A stretch of 64,000 bases of DNA from Eudromia elegans (lineage: Eukaryota > Chordata > Aves > Tinamiformes > Tinamidae), in contig PTEX01000196.1 in assembly GCA_003342815.1 (NCBI GenBank), positions 1,309,822 through 1,373,821 of the forward strand. Direction: 5' to 3'. The notes under the pieces are model-generated. The model did no database searches and was not told the origin of the DNA. It saw only the letters and a list, made by a program, of their open reading frames with translations. The translations under genes and the position numbers were made by a program. Every line of letters begins with the position of its first letter. Position 1 is the first letter of the stretch. Of the stretch, positions 13,101 to 26,907 are shown one piece after another.

Positions 13101-16100
13101 GAGACCAATATAGCAGTTTTACACTTCTGATTTTCACTAAGCATTTGTTTGAAGAATGAAAATTTCATGTTGCCATGATCACTTTTGGAGCAAAGCGGGA
13201 GCAGTTGATATCACTAAACTGTGACCAGGAAATTATAACATTACGTCTTTCATTCACTCAAACGCTTGTGCTTAGGATCTTCTACGGAAAAGCAATAACA
13301 AGAGGTTACAATGACTTTGGAGCATCCAAGGATTTTTAAGAAACTCTGTGCCGTTTCACAATAATACAATGATGAACTACCCTATAACACTGATCACTGC
13401 ATTATAGTCTTCCTTAAGAAAGTTTATATTAAATTAAGGGTTTTCTGTTGACATCCTGCATATGAGCGCGCTTGCATCACTCTCAAGATGTTAAAGGAGC
13501 CTTGACCTCACTTGACCAGAAGAATTCAGACTTGAAAGCAGTTTACAACTGCATTTTAGTGCAGCTCTGCAAAAGGCCCTAAACAAAAATCATGAGTGCA
13601 CATGTGTGTGTTCATATTAAATGGTGTATTTATGAGGAATCCATGTAACCAGAACACCTAGGCTAAAATTTCTTTCCTGCTGAGAAAAGAATCGCACTTT
13701 GCACTTTTTTAAAAAAACATATTTCAAAATACATATACATAAATTTATACACATATAATACATATATTTATTATATTTACCATATGTGTCTAGCTGACTA
13801 AGGAAAATTTAAACAAATAAACACTTATTGATTGAAGTGGTAAGGACACCAAGTGGGAGGCACTTTGTAATAAAGAAAGATGTTTTTGATTTTACATTTT
13901 AAATGCATCTGGATTATAAGAAATACACAATCTGAGTGTATGCTATTTCTTGCATGCTCTTCTTTACTGAGAAGAAAGTGAGGAAAGAATGTTCTCAAAC
14001 AATAGCCATATGCTAAGGTTTTATTCCTATTTGTCTTTAACAGCTTTATGCTAACCTTCACCTTAATCATCAGTATCTCTCAGGAAATTTTGCATCATCA
14101 TCTGCAAAAATTTTTTTCTTCTTTGTTCCAGTGCAATAATTACTGTCACTACTACACGTCTAAGTCACTTCAGGGATTCATTCTGCAGGGCACTTTAATA
14201 TAAATAAATCTTACTCCATGCCTTCCTTATTCAAATTGGAGGCATCAGAGGTTTTGCAGGTCTAGGTGTCTACAGAACAATTGAAAAGGGAATCACTACT
14301 CATGAAACAACAACAAAAAAAACTTGCAAATAAGGCTTGAAAAAATGTAGTTATATTGATTACAGTATGTGAGTTTGTGGAAGCTGTTTTTTCTTGGCAC
14401 ACGACTTTTAATCTGAAAAGTTTCCCTGAAATGACAATAATGAACAAAAGCATTGGATGAAGCTAGAAAATCGTGGACATCAGCAACATACTGATCACCA
14501 GTCTATATGTAGAATGCTACCAAAAAAAAAAAAGAAAGGCAGAGAAGGACATTTGAGCTTGTGAAATCTAATGAAAAACATTAAGAAAGAGAGCAGTGAT
14601 GTTACAAAGAAAAAGAAATGCTGCAGCCAGAGGAGGATGGCTTTCTAGCATACTTCAAGGACTCCTTGAGGTAACTCATTGCCTTCTTCCAGGTCTCACA
14701 AATTTCCTTGTCAGTCAGATAGGTAAATTAAAATATCTCCTCCTTTTCCCAGCAGCATAGCTAATCCTTCAAGGTGGCAGGAAAGACGATACAGGGGAGA
14801 ATCAAAGAAGTTGCTTCTTTGATTGCAAATAAGCTGCATACAATAAGAAGTTGAAAATAAACAAGAAGCTTATTTGTCCTAATAATATTGTAATTGATGT
14901 AAACTACATTAAAGGAACAGATAAGAGTAGATGACTTTTTTTTTTAAATATATATGTATACACACACACACAGAGTAAGTCCTCGAATATACTGAATACT
15001 TTGGACACAATTCTGATCAATGCTTTAGGGCTGCCAGCTAGAAGTCAACAGCTTGTGACAACTAAACTTAACCAAAATCTATAGGACAAGAAAGTAGTGA
15101 TAATACTCAGTTGCTCTTCCCTCTGTCAATCCTGCCACCATCTCTGCTGCAATTACAGCAGTGTCAGGATCAAGAGGATGGAATCCATTCTCATCTCCTC
15201 TACCAGGCAGGTGTCCACCTGATGGAGGATGAGAAAGGAAAATAAACCAAAATCCAGAAACAAAGCCAAGAATTAGAATTGAATTTTGGAAAACACTTTC
15301 TAAAGCAAAATACTCCTTGCAAATTCTTGACAAAGCCCAACTGATGGACTCAAGTGTCCTATCAAGCCTTGTCGCTGTTGGTGATGCCTCAGGCTATGCG
15401 AGTGGCAATCACGAAAATATCTGGGAGAAGTCTACAAGGGCTAGAGCTACAGGTACAGAAGAGCCTCAAAACCCAATAATAATCTCTGAAAAGATGCAGA
15501 GTACACTGAAGGAAAAAAATATTCAGGAAAGCATCTAGAGGACACCTCCGAGGTGCTTTTCAATGAAGTACTTATCAGCTCTGAGTCACAGAGTGTCCTC
15601 AAATAAGGAATATGGTTGAGAAAGAGCAATGTATTTTGGGAGCAGGAATGTCTGCAAAGCGAAGAATATGATCATATTAGTAGGAAAATAACTCTTCATT
15701 TAAACAATACTGCTAACTGTGCAAAGAGTGGTGTTTGTCATGCATAGACCATGCTTAGCAATTCACCTCAAATCCATCTCATCCTTTACCCCTTTACATC
15801 ATTTATCTTTACTAAAAATATATTATAGCTGTGACAAGATCCTTAAACAGTCTTACAAAAAAAAAAAAATCAGATTCCTACTGCTGAATGTAAATACAGA
15901 AGGTTATCCAGATGGTTTACCTTGTTCCAGAGAGCAGATCCATCCACTTTATGAAATTGCTATTCTGCAAAATAGAAGAGTGAAAATTAAGAGGTGACCA
16001 TCTGAGTAGATGACTCCTTCCCCATCAGTTAAATAGCTGCAATCATTCTATCACACAGAAGACCACGTGAATGATTCTAATGATTCCTGGCTCTCCTGGT

Positions 16101-17636
16101 GAGGAAGAATCCTTTATTAGAAAAGATTCTGTAAGGGATTTCTGAACAAAGATTTTGTTTATTTTTTGATTGATTTTTTTGTTTTGTTTTGTTGGTTTGT
16201 TTTTTAAACCTGCAATGCAGAAATAGAGTTCTAACTCCAACAGCAATTCTGATATTGCAACAGGGGAGTGCGGTAGGGTAGGTGATCACCAGGCAGCATT
16301 AACAATGCTGGATGCTCTGTTTTTTGCTTGCAAAGGTTGGGGGTGACAATCATTCAGCAATTCAAATCTCTACCAAATCTCTCCAAATCTAATTGATGTG
16401 TGTCTTCATTGGAGAGTCTCTTAGCTAAATTTTGCTTTTAGTCATGCAATCTGGGTAGCCACCTTTCCGCTTTGTAGGGAGAAGGTAGTTAAAACTCTTC
16501 ATGACATCTCTCTAGTACCTTCTTGCAATTCTCCCAGATCTTTTGCAACAGGAAAAAGATTAGATAAAGGGAGAAAAACAAGCAAACATACACAATAACA
16601 TACACAAAAAAATCCACACCAGTCACAAATATTCCACTTACTACAGTGAAAAGAATCCAGAGATGTGTGTCCTTACTACCACCAAGACTTAAAAATGGAA
16701 AGGCTAAATCAAGTACTTTTTGCCTGGGATAACTGCACTAAGAGCTTGAGAGGTCACAAACAGCCTTTGTTTTAAAACAGCTCATCTCATTATACTGGAT
16801 TACAGAGAGAAAAAAAAACTCTGTATAAACAAAGTCCCTATAAAGGTCAAAGTTTTGAACAAGTACAAATACTGATTTTAAGAAAGCTGAAAGAGTTTTG
16901 CACATACAACATTTACAAGTCAAAGGTTATGGGGTTTGGCATGCTGCCTCATGTCCTTTACATTCTTCGTTTTACTAGCTGTGGGAAGATCCCTTGCTTT
17001 ATGAACTGTAGTTTTGTTCGAGTTTGTCTCCTTGCTCTTTCCTGTGCTGCCTTCTCCCAAGTCAAGGTATATTCCAAGTCACACATTAATAAAACTAAAA
17101 TGTGTAGTAGCATCAATTTGAAGGTTTCTATAAAGCAAAAGCAAAAAAGTGAGACAAATATTTCCTTTTTTGGGCTAAGTCCACAGTTGAGCAAAATGCC
17201 TGTTTGAGTCTCATGCAAGACACTTCACAGAATCACTCTTGAGCACCTATCACTTGAGATGGTCAGGAAAACATAGGCTTCCATTTTACTGAACCAAGGT
17301 CTGATGCTATGTACTTTATTCCTGCTGACTTATGCAAGCAGAATTCTTGACAGGGATCAAAGCTCTCTATCCACAGAGAAATTATCACCTTCGCCACTGT
17401 TTCTCAAGTGGCAAAGTATAGCTCAATGGCTAAGCATATGGGGGGAAAAAAAAGCATGGGAATAGATTTTTGCTGTGCAGAAGACTGAGAACAGCAATCT
17501 CCTCTGTAAGGAAGGAGCTGGCAGGCCTCAGCTGAACAGAGCCAATGCACTGCATAAGCACGTGCTGAACACTTGTCCTCTTCTGGCATCGTGCTCAGCA
17601 AAAGCTCCTTAAATATGTGATATCTATAGGCCTTAC
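10186..17636. other. AT-rich non-coding DNA (possible intron), no supported gene
   Basis: No recognisable coding sequence, RNA gene or transposon was seen. It contains a TA/CA microsatellite (14948-14973) and T/G-rich runs near 16160-16206. Short splice-bounded open segments at 11128-11168 (plus) and 13512-13566 (minus) are noted as findings only. If the two minus-strand candidate exons are real, this stretch is the intron between them. Confidence 0.6.
14948..14973. repeat. TA/CA microsatellite
   Basis: A short TATATGTATA block runs directly into six CA units, following a T-run. Confidence 0.8.
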
Positions 17637-17705
17637 CTGAAGATCAAGGCCTATGGTTTCCTCTTTCAAAAACGATACAGGATCACCTAATGAAAATGGA
17701 GCTGG
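17637..17705 (-). CDS. Candidate internal coding exon of an unidentified host gene
   Basis: On the minus strand this 69-bp segment is flanked by two strong splice sites. The acceptor is a pyrimidine tract ending in cag (ctgcccccttttcag), with a plausible branch point (tgataac) about 20 bp upstream. The donor is CAG followed by gtaagg. Only one of three frames is open across it. That frame gives 23 codons, from PAPFSLGDPVSFLKEE to TIGLDLQ, entering and leaving in phase 0. This phase fits a direct join to the candidate terminal exon at 10096-10185 across a 7.4-kb intron. No domain is recognisable and I cannot name the gene. One or a few such pairs of good splice sites are expected by chance in this much sequence, so the call rests on conservation or transcript data that I cannot consult. 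Confidence 0.33.
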
Positions 17706-20134
17706 CTGAAAAGGGGGCAGTTATCATGCTTCCCTCTAAAACCTAGCCACTATAAGATAGAATTAATACCCAGACCCTAGGTCTGGGTCAGGACATGACA
17801 CTGGTCACAGTCCCTTTTACTTGTGATCACTTGTCTTCAGACCTCAAATGGACTTTTATCTTTATCAAATCAGGCACACTCTGTACAGAGCATGCTTGCA
17901 CCCAGCTAGGCTGTGATCTTGGCACGCAACGTGCTCCTCAGCTAAGTGTGACAGGTACAGAGTGAACTGAAGCTGGGTCACCCATATCCTTTAGTTAGCA
18001 AGTTTTGTATAAAAACTCTCATGAACTCTACTTCCTCCACTATTGTTTCAAAATAAGGGGATGGGAAATAGGGAAGCACCTGCATCTTATTCAAATGAAT
18101 GCATTCTGATGGTTTTCCTCAAGAAACATTTGCAGAATATAATTTCTGCACCCAAATTAGACAGGAACTAAGTAAGCAGCAGCACAGCTTAGTTGCAATC
18201 AAGTTTCCACAAAAATCTAGAAACAGAACTTCTCACTTATGAAAGTATTAAGACCAAAACTTGTCATAAAGAGCAGGATTTTCATTATCACATTTTGGGA
18301 TTCAAATAGAAAATAAGTTCATAAGACTTACTGTGACTACAGATTGTTACCACAAATGCTTAATTGGACCTAGTGCCTCTTTCATGTAAATGGTTAAACT
18401 TTATTATACAGATGTCTGCATCTCTTAGAGATTGAATATAAAGAATCTGTCCACATTTCTTCACATAATAAGAGAGAAAGAGGATAGCTGTACTTCATTA
18501 CTTGCTACTCAAGTGATCTGAGGATAACTATATTTAAAAATTCATATAAATAAATTTAAAAGGCAGATATTTTTTCTCTCTATGGTATATACGCATTCTA
18601 ACAGCTGTCTTTTTTTAATAATATACTTTGAAATAGAGTTCCATTTGCTCACATTTTTAAATCAATAATTAAATTAATGAAGAATTATTACATCTCTGGT
18701 AGATAGCTTTAGCCTAAAATCCCATCCTGTTATCACTGGGAACAGTATTCAAGAAAAAATAGTCACATTTTTATAACACCAGGTATAAAGTTAAATGTGT
18801 AAATCTCAGCTTTAAGTCATCAATCAAAACAAAAAGGGGTAAAGACTCCTATATAGATGCTCTTCGAAAAGAGTGACACTTAATCTCCAATTTCTTCGGA
18901 ATTTATGAGCTTTTATTTCACACAAGCACAAGCTGTTCCACACAATTTACTTCTCAAATTGCCTTCGTCATCTCAGTCCCTGGATATAAACTCCACTGCT
19001 CTTTGGTTTATCAGCACACAGGATGCAGCTGAACTAGTTCAGCTTTCCCATATCACAGTTAATTCAACAAAAAGGTCATCTAGCCACCTTTCTCAAATGT
19101 ACATTAAAGAAGATTCTGGGATAAGACTGATGGGCTACAGCTCACTCAGGTAGATAGTTTCATTTGTGAGATTATCCCTTAAAAAAAAAACCTATTTCAG
19201 GCACGGTCAATATCAGTACACTTGCTTGTTCTGAATTTCACAACCTTTTCCTTGGATTATATTTCCATATGATACAAGGACACAGTGCTTGGAAGTAAAT
19301 CAGAGAGACAGGTGCAAATACACTGGCTAGACTCAAGGGTTCTGGTCGAAGTAATGTGGTTGTATTAACTTTAGCCCAAGGGTATAACATAGGCCAAGAT
19401 TCCCTCCCTGCTCTGTCCTATTGTTCATTGGACCAGAATAATGGCACTAAAACTAATTCATTATCAACATAAAATGAAAACAGATAGTATAGAGAACTGG
19501 ACACATATAAATATATTCAGGTTACAAACTGTAATGTAGACCAAAAAAAAAATGCTTGAAGATGAAAAAAGCACCGGTGTAGTTAACAGTGACAGACCTA
19601 GCATTCATGCTTTAATGTGTTATAAAGATAGCCAGTGAACTGAGCATCCCAGCACAAGGCAGGGAAGACAGCTGAGAGCAGGAAGAACTCAAACCTTACT
19701 AAGAACCAATTTCATCATCATCTCCACACTACTGAAAGGGCAGGATTGGCACCATGATATTTACTTTGTCTAGAACCTTCTGATTATTAAGCATGGCCTT
19801 GCACTGCAGGATGTAAATATCTTTAAACCGTATGGGAAAACTTAATTTGAAATCTGGGCTTTGGTCCATGTAAAGCTAGACAGTTCCCACCACGGAAAAC
19901 ACAAGCTAACAGTCTCATTGCCTAGTAGAGTCTGGAGGGGCTGCTTTTCCTTCCCAAGAAGATGGCTCCTTTTACTGGAAGATGTCAGAAGTTCCTCCAT
20001 TAGCTCTTGCTGAGGGCCACCTTAGAGAGACCTTCTGTAGAACACAAGGTTTCTTCATCCCATGTCCTAGTGATATGAATAAGCCAGAAATACAGGCCTT
20101 TTCCCTGCAAAGAATCTGGCATAATGCAGTTAGA

Positions 20135-20192
20135 GGATATATATGTATATATTTATATTTATATACATATATATATGTATATAAATATATAA
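20135..20192. repeat. TA-rich imperfect palindromic microsatellite
   Basis: About 58 bp built only from A and T with scattered G and C (atatgtatat, tatacatat). The left and right halves are near inverted copies, so the stretch could fold into a cruciform. Confidence 0.8.
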
Positions 20193-22288
20193 CACAACAG
20201 ATCACACAATTTTCTGTATTTGAAGGAAACAGAGTGTGAAAGCCAGAAAAAATTACAAGCCACCTCAGACTATACACAGAAGAGAGCATGCCCTGGAAAA
20301 AGTCCTTTCTGCATGACTACAGGCATTGATTACTGTCTACAATTCTGGGAACACTAGCTTGCTTCATAGAGGCCTCAGCCAAAATGAGCAATAATGTCTA
20401 AATTACACACACTACATAGGCTGGTAAAAAAGAGAAGGGAAAAAAAAAAGGTAATAAGAAAATATATATGCCTGAACTTATTGCAGGCTGTTATTTGGCT
20501 TTGGTTCAAGTTGCAGGGGGATCCGATGAATGAGATACAGGTGCCTGACACAGAGCATGTCCTAAGGAATCCACAAATAAAAAAGCATTTCAGGCTTTTT
20601 CTATATAGTTGTAGCCACCAATTTCTTCTCTTGCCTGATGGAGGCCAAATTTTATCATGAGTAAACACAGAGAACCATTTACTCCTCAAACAGTAGCAAT
20701 GAATCTGTCAGGGAAAAGAAGATTGAAGCATTTTTCTCCTTTTTATTTCTCACTCAAAGTACAGCAAAAGCAACATGATAAATTGCAATGGAGGCCTTTA
20801 CTTCCATCCTCTTCCTTCTCCCCTTTTAATTTCTCTTCTGATCTCATTGATCTGATAAAACTTTCCTTTTTATCTGAGCTTTAAGTTTTTGTCATCCTCC
20901 TTTCTACCATCTTTCTACCATCTACCATTCAAATCTTTCTCACAATATCTATGTGTGTCTCAAATTCATCAAGGAAAGATTATTCCTCTCTTCTGTAAGT
21001 TAGTAAATACCACCTATTTTTAGCTTCATTCTGTTAATTTCCTGCTGTCTTTCCCTCTATCCACATTACTCAAAGTCTGAAAATAGGTGCCTGTCATATC
21101 CTGGACCCTGGTCTTTCCAGCATGACCTCCATTTTGGACAAAAAGCCTGCCTTCTCACTAGTACTGATGATTCACTTCATAACGCAAGTACATGCTTGAT
21201 TCACCATTTATTCTTCTGGTTATCCAGTTATTTACCGCCTTGCAGAGAGCTTTCCATCATTGCCTTAATGCAAGTCATATAGCTCATGTTCTGCACACCA
21301 GTGTGTCACGTGTTCACACAAAGTTGACTCACTTTTCAGACATTTCCAGATTGCTAATTTCCTCTTTTTTTGTTTAAATATATATTCACTTCATGTGGGT
21401 GTTCCCCAGGACTCTTCTCTCACTTCCTCACTCTTTTCACACTTGGCAACTAGCAGCTTTACCTCCCTTCATGGTACATATTATTATGTGTCAGATGGCA
21501 GGCTGTTGTATTCCTCCTTTCATTCTCTCTTCTTTTATTTTCACCTTAATTTTCTTTTTAACTTGGCATGAACAACTTTTACCTACATTTGCAATACATT
21601 TGCAAGTAGCATTATTATACAGCATAGTGAAACATAAACTAGCTCTGAAAAAACTCAATTTCAAATCATGGGAAACAGCAAGTAGGCTAAGGCAATTGCT
21701 TATATTGCTCCTGGTATCCAAATCAGCACATTAAAAGGCAACTCAGGTCCACACAGCGCCATGCTACACATGGACTCCTGTGAGATCTTTCTATCTTGCT
21801 CCAGACTTTTCCCATCCCACTGTGACCAAAGGCTTCAGCTTGTTCACCATTGTTCAAAACATCTGTGTTTTTTATCTTAGCTCATCACGCATTTTCATTT
21901 TGGTATTTTTGCCTTCCTGTTCACTGTTTATAAACATAATGAGGAAGAAGGGTGACCAAAGATTAATTATTCCTTTGCTAATCAAAATCTCTTGCTGAGT
22001 GCAAGAACAACTAGCTCATAGAGAAACAGCAGATGATATAATTAAAACTAATTGGAAATAGAACTTGAGAATGTACCAAAGAACAAACTTCTGTTGGTGA
22101 GGACATTCCCAAGAACAACATGTCCCCCAGATTTCTGGGAACAATATTTCTGAGAGGTGCATTTGTCATGTTAAGCTCAAGGTCAAAGGAAGTATCACAA
22201 TTGCCTAAGAAAACTCCACATTACACTTCTTTAGTTTATTAATATCAATGTTTTTGGAAAAAAACCTTAGTGTCTTTATAGATCTTAA

Positions 22289-22320
22289 CTTTCAATGGAA
22301 AAAAGTTTCAATGGAAAAAT
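22289..22320. repeat. Tandem duplication, 16-bp unit
   Basis: The unit TTTCAATGGAAAAA with a short spacer occurs twice in succession, followed by a T-rich run. Confidence 0.7.
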
Positions 22321-23018
22321 TTTCCTTGAAATTATGGACTACCCTATCTGAAGATACAAGCAGCAAATCAAATCAACCTTTACCTATGGCACAATCACAC
22401 TTTAAAGAACAGGAGCAACTTCATAGCTCATCTGGACAATTATGATAGATTTAGCTTTCTCCAGCTTGAGAGATTCATCTCATTCCACTATGAACTCATT
22501 GTGCAAGTTTGAGATCGGATAAGCAAATACACATAAGCAAAAACTTATTAAAATTTTTAGTTTAAAATCTGAAATCAGTAAAATGGAGACTTCATTTTCT
22601 GTCTCTCTCTTCCCAAGAGGATTACGTTAATATTTTCCCCTTCAATAGAATAAATACAGAATTAAAGAGCAGAGAGATGAGACTTCTTGTTTTATTCTTC
22701 AGTATTTAGAAATATAAGTGTAGTTTCATTATGAGATGCTGTTAAATGCAATAAAATTTTTAATGCTAGATATCATTATACAACAATATATAAGAATTTA
22801 TATATTAATACCTACAATTGTCTACACTACTCATAATTCAATTATTTTGTAAGACAATGTATTACAGAGGCAGGAAAATACATTTTTATTATTTAAAAAT
22901 CTAAACACTACATGCAGAAATCACAGAGACCCAAGAATTCTTTCAAATGCTGGTAATAACACAGCTGTCAATTGATCTACTAAGTGTCTGTGCCTTTTGA
23001 GAAAAACAAATAGAAGTC

Positions 23019-23076
23019 AAATCATACGTCCTATACATACATTAGATAAATCACAAGTCTTATAGATACATTAGAT
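23019..23076. repeat. Degenerate tandem duplication, about 29-bp unit
   Basis: Two adjacent copies share AAATCA, then GTC, TATA and the exact block ATACATTAGATAA, with several substitutions between them. Confidence 0.7.
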
Positions 23077-26000
23077 AACACAAATATTCTCAAGGGAGAA
23101 CCACTTAGATTTGCAAAAACACAGTTTACTGAAAATTAGGTGCTGCAGGCGTTTTGCCAGCTTTCCTCCAAGGTTACAGGAGTCTTACGGGAAGTGCTTG
23201 ACATTCATTGTCTCCAAAACTGCTGATGGACACGGTCTGCAACAGCTGGTCACAAACACTAGTGCTTATCTCTCTTAACAAGAGAGATATTTAGTATTGT
23301 GAAAGAACAAAATGGAGCAGAATTCATACCTAAGCCTGCAGACTCACACAGCCCCACATTCATGGAGAAGCAGGTCAGCTGCTTCTAGGCTGAACACTGG
23401 TGCCATCTCAATCCCCCCACCACTCTCTAAACAAGGAATCAAGACATTTATTTCTTGCAGCCTTGAATTTAAGAGGAGCCAAGAGGATTCATAAAGCAGC
23501 AGATTCTTAAATTCCCTTTCTGAAGCTTCAAATGATGTAGAGCTAAATGTAATTTTAAAGACCTCTGTTTCTTCTCTTTCAAAATTCTACTCATCTCTAT
23601 AGTATATATACCAGTAGTGTCCTGGTGCGCGAGCAGGAAAGAAGTAATGGATGTACAGATATATTCTAACCAGTCTCATAAATTTTGTAATTTATATTTG
23701 TCAAATTTCACAAAAATTATAAGTGGTAAAAGTTCTCAAAATCTTCATCTTACTTTCTCTAACTTGCTATATAGCTAATGTTTACAGTCACTACTTTATA
23801 TAGAATGGGGTTATACCTCTCATATAATGGAATCATCAGTCCTGTGCATAGGCCATCAAGATAATACCTGTAACCAAATAAAACTTTCTAGAGGCTTGGA
23901 AAAATAAGTGCTATAATTTCAGAGCACTCTTCTTCAGTAATCTTTTCTGCTCTTTTAATGCATTTAGGCAAACAGAAAAGCAGCATAATGCATGAGGTCC
24001 CTGCAAAGGTTCAAGTTACCCAGCAAATTAGAAAGAAACGGAGACAAGACTGCAGACTGACGTCTCTGAGCATTTCCTGAAGAGATGCAAATTGTTCCTT
24101 TTTGTGCACTTATATGCAATAGCATTAACATCTATAATTTTAGATGAAAATGCTTAGAGAAGGTCAGTAAATCTCAGACAAAAATAAGTGAGTGGCATTT
24201 GTATTCCCGTAAAAAAAAGAAAATTCTGAAAGAGGAAAAAAATAGCAAGAAATTTTCTGAAGAAAAAACTTGCTCTAGGATTTTACTGCAACAGGGCTGC
24301 TCCTACTGTACTCATTTCTACCCTAATTATCTCCCAAGGTAAAAGCACTTCAGAATAATCAAGAAGAAAGCTGCGAGAAAGGAGAGAGGGGAAAAAAAAC
24401 GCCACATACACACATAAAGGCCTTGGATTCTTCTAAGGCTTTTTTCAGCCTGACTACTCCCAAATTGCTAGAGGTAAGGGAAGGAGAAAGTGGAGAAAGC
24501 CCTGAGGCAGGTAATTTGCAAAGTGGAGCGCTTCTCTGATCTATTAGCAAACAAGCAATCCTCAAAACAGAAAAAAAAAAATGAAAAAAGGTATTACTGA
24601 AGTTAGAATCCATGCAGTAAAGACACTAGTGTAATTCAACATAAGAAGTTTTTCTAGAGAAAAAGATACTATAAAATATAAGCAACAGGTAGATTCAACT
24701 AGACATCACTAGTTGTTGATTCTCCAAAAGGCATTGAACACGTAGCATTTACTATTTAGGGCTGACAGGATCAAATTTCTATTTTTTACAGTCAGGTATT
24801 GAAGAATAGTCAGATTAGAAATGGTGAAGTCACTTCTTATGCCAGCAAATCTTTCCCAATCCGAAGATATGCTGCAGGGTGAATTCCATGACCAGTTAAA
24901 AATGCACAGGAATGATGAATGCCCACCAGGTGAAGAGTCATGCAAAATCAGACATATAGATTTAAAATAAATTTAAAAAAAAAAAAAAAGTGGGAGAAAA
25001 GGAGTAATTTGCATTGGAAACTATGCAGTAGGTATAACAATGTTTTAAAAGTATAAATTAGTTGAGATCCATAAGGAAAGATGGGGATTATTTAATCAGC
25101 AGATATAGTTAAAGAGCAAGATATCTTTCATATGTAGCAATTACAATCAGAGTTTTTTGGGGGTTTTTGTTTGTTTGTTTTTTAATAATGTGAATCATTT
25201 TGAGACCCAAGTTAAAGATTGGTCAGACAAGTATTTAAGTCAGCAGAAGAAAGTGAGACCAAAAGCAGCTGGGCTTTACAAATTAGATCCGTCACATCCA
25301 GAACAGAGAATATGTTAACTTAACTATCAAGAATTATTCTTTATTTTTCCTCTGTGCATCCATTGACTTGTGAGAGCAAAAACACATCTTTTTCTAGATG
25401 GAGTAATCATGAAGGTCATGAACCCAGAGCTCTTAAGATATCAAACCTTGTGCATACATTTTCCTGTTCAAAGTACCTTTTTTCTACCTCTACTTCTAAC
25501 CCAAGCCTTTGCAACAAACATACCTAGGCAGCAGCCATCTTGACCTGCCTTTCCTGAGTGTATACTAATTAAATTAGGAAAATTAGTTTGATCTTTAAAA
25601 AATAATTTTTCATTGCCTACCTACATAGGATAACAAGACTTCCTTCTTTTAAAATGAAAGTGAAGCTTATAAGAATACAGGTGAGTTAGCAAAGGTGGCA
25701 TTTTTATCCATAGTGGTTTTTTTACCTAAGCTTTTGCAGATCATTAGTCCCCCTGATCCTGCAGGGATCAAGGAGCCCAGAGGAAATAGCCCAGAAAAAG
25801 GAAAATGAAAACTGGTAGTGCACAGGGCAGCTATTACAGGATCTGATTATCTAATATAAAAGCCCTATTTTTTTGAGACTTGTTGTCTTTAAAATGTCAT
25901 ACGGAAAGTTTTCAGAAGCCTTTAAATAGATACATCAGCATATGTTAAACAGAGGTAACAGTAGTGAGAAGGAATTTATGACTTGAAGTTGCCCCTTTTG

Positions 26001-26865
26001 CCTATTACTGTAGGCTCGTGGATGATGACATCATGAGACAGGGAATGCATGAACTTTGCAGGAAGTCTCTCACCAAATCTCGAGATGATTCTGCTGCTTA
26101 TTTTGAAGAAAAAAATATATGTTGCTGTGTTTATCCCTAAGGAAAAAGTTCTCAGAAGCAACTGTGGGCACAAGAGCTAGAGCTAAGAACAAAGTTGTTG
26201 AGAGTAGTGTATAAATTCCTCTGAGATGATAAATTTTATTTAAATGCATTCAGGATTGTATCTATAGTTATTCTAGTGTTAAAAATGAAAAATCATGACA
26301 ACACTACTCTGCATGAGTGAGGCTGTCAGCAGAAGCAATATCCTGGCTCAAGTATTTTGTAATTTTTCCCTGGCTTTGAAGATGCTTATGACTATGCCCC
26401 CTGCAGCTTTAATCATTCTGAATAGATAGATAATCCTAACTTGTCCTTTCAGGTAATTTGCCAAGAAAGATTTTACAGATCATAACTTAAAATAACACAA
26501 TTAACTTAAAATAATTATTTGATTCAAAAATAGGGCATTATTTATGCAGTCACAAAACCACCTGATCCCTCTGCAACCTGAGATAGTGCAGTTCTATTTA
26601 GCTGTAGTTAAAGTGAAATAATCATTAAGCTTTTACATTTTTAAATAGAACTTGGATCTGACCTGTGTGTTCCTTTCCCCTGATATTCTTTCCCTCTCTA
26701 AAGAAGAGGGACAGTTTTTCCCCTTTCCAAGCAAATTGCAAGGGGTACGTGGGAAAAATTATAGGTGATTCAAACAATATAAAGTTCAAAATTTGAAAAA
26801 TGCCCAGAAGTAATCATCTGTTCTTTTTTCATGTACATAGCCCACAGTTCACCTAACCTTCACAC

Positions 26866-26907
26866 CTTTAAATATTAGTCTTAGTCTTATTAGTCAGATA
26901 TTTAAAG
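26866..26907. repeat. Inverted repeat with repeat-bearing loop
   Basis: Perfect 10-bp arms (CTTTAAATAT and ATATTTAAAG) flank a 22-bp loop that itself contains three copies of TAGTC. The arms are AT-rich, so the stem is weak. No miRNA-like long stem is present. Confidence 0.65.

Noticed and set aside
19741-19885. 46-codon minus-strand frame starting MDQSPDFKLSF
   Set aside because: The length is within what AT-rich DNA gives by chance, and there is no supporting splice or domain evidence.
21393-21734. Possible reverse-transcriptase motif (GVPQ in one frame near 21399, followed by a faint YADD-like position)
   Set aside because: Only four or five residues match, the surrounding frame has stops, and no other RT motif or element end is visible. 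Pyrimidine-rich DNA makes such matches likely by chance.
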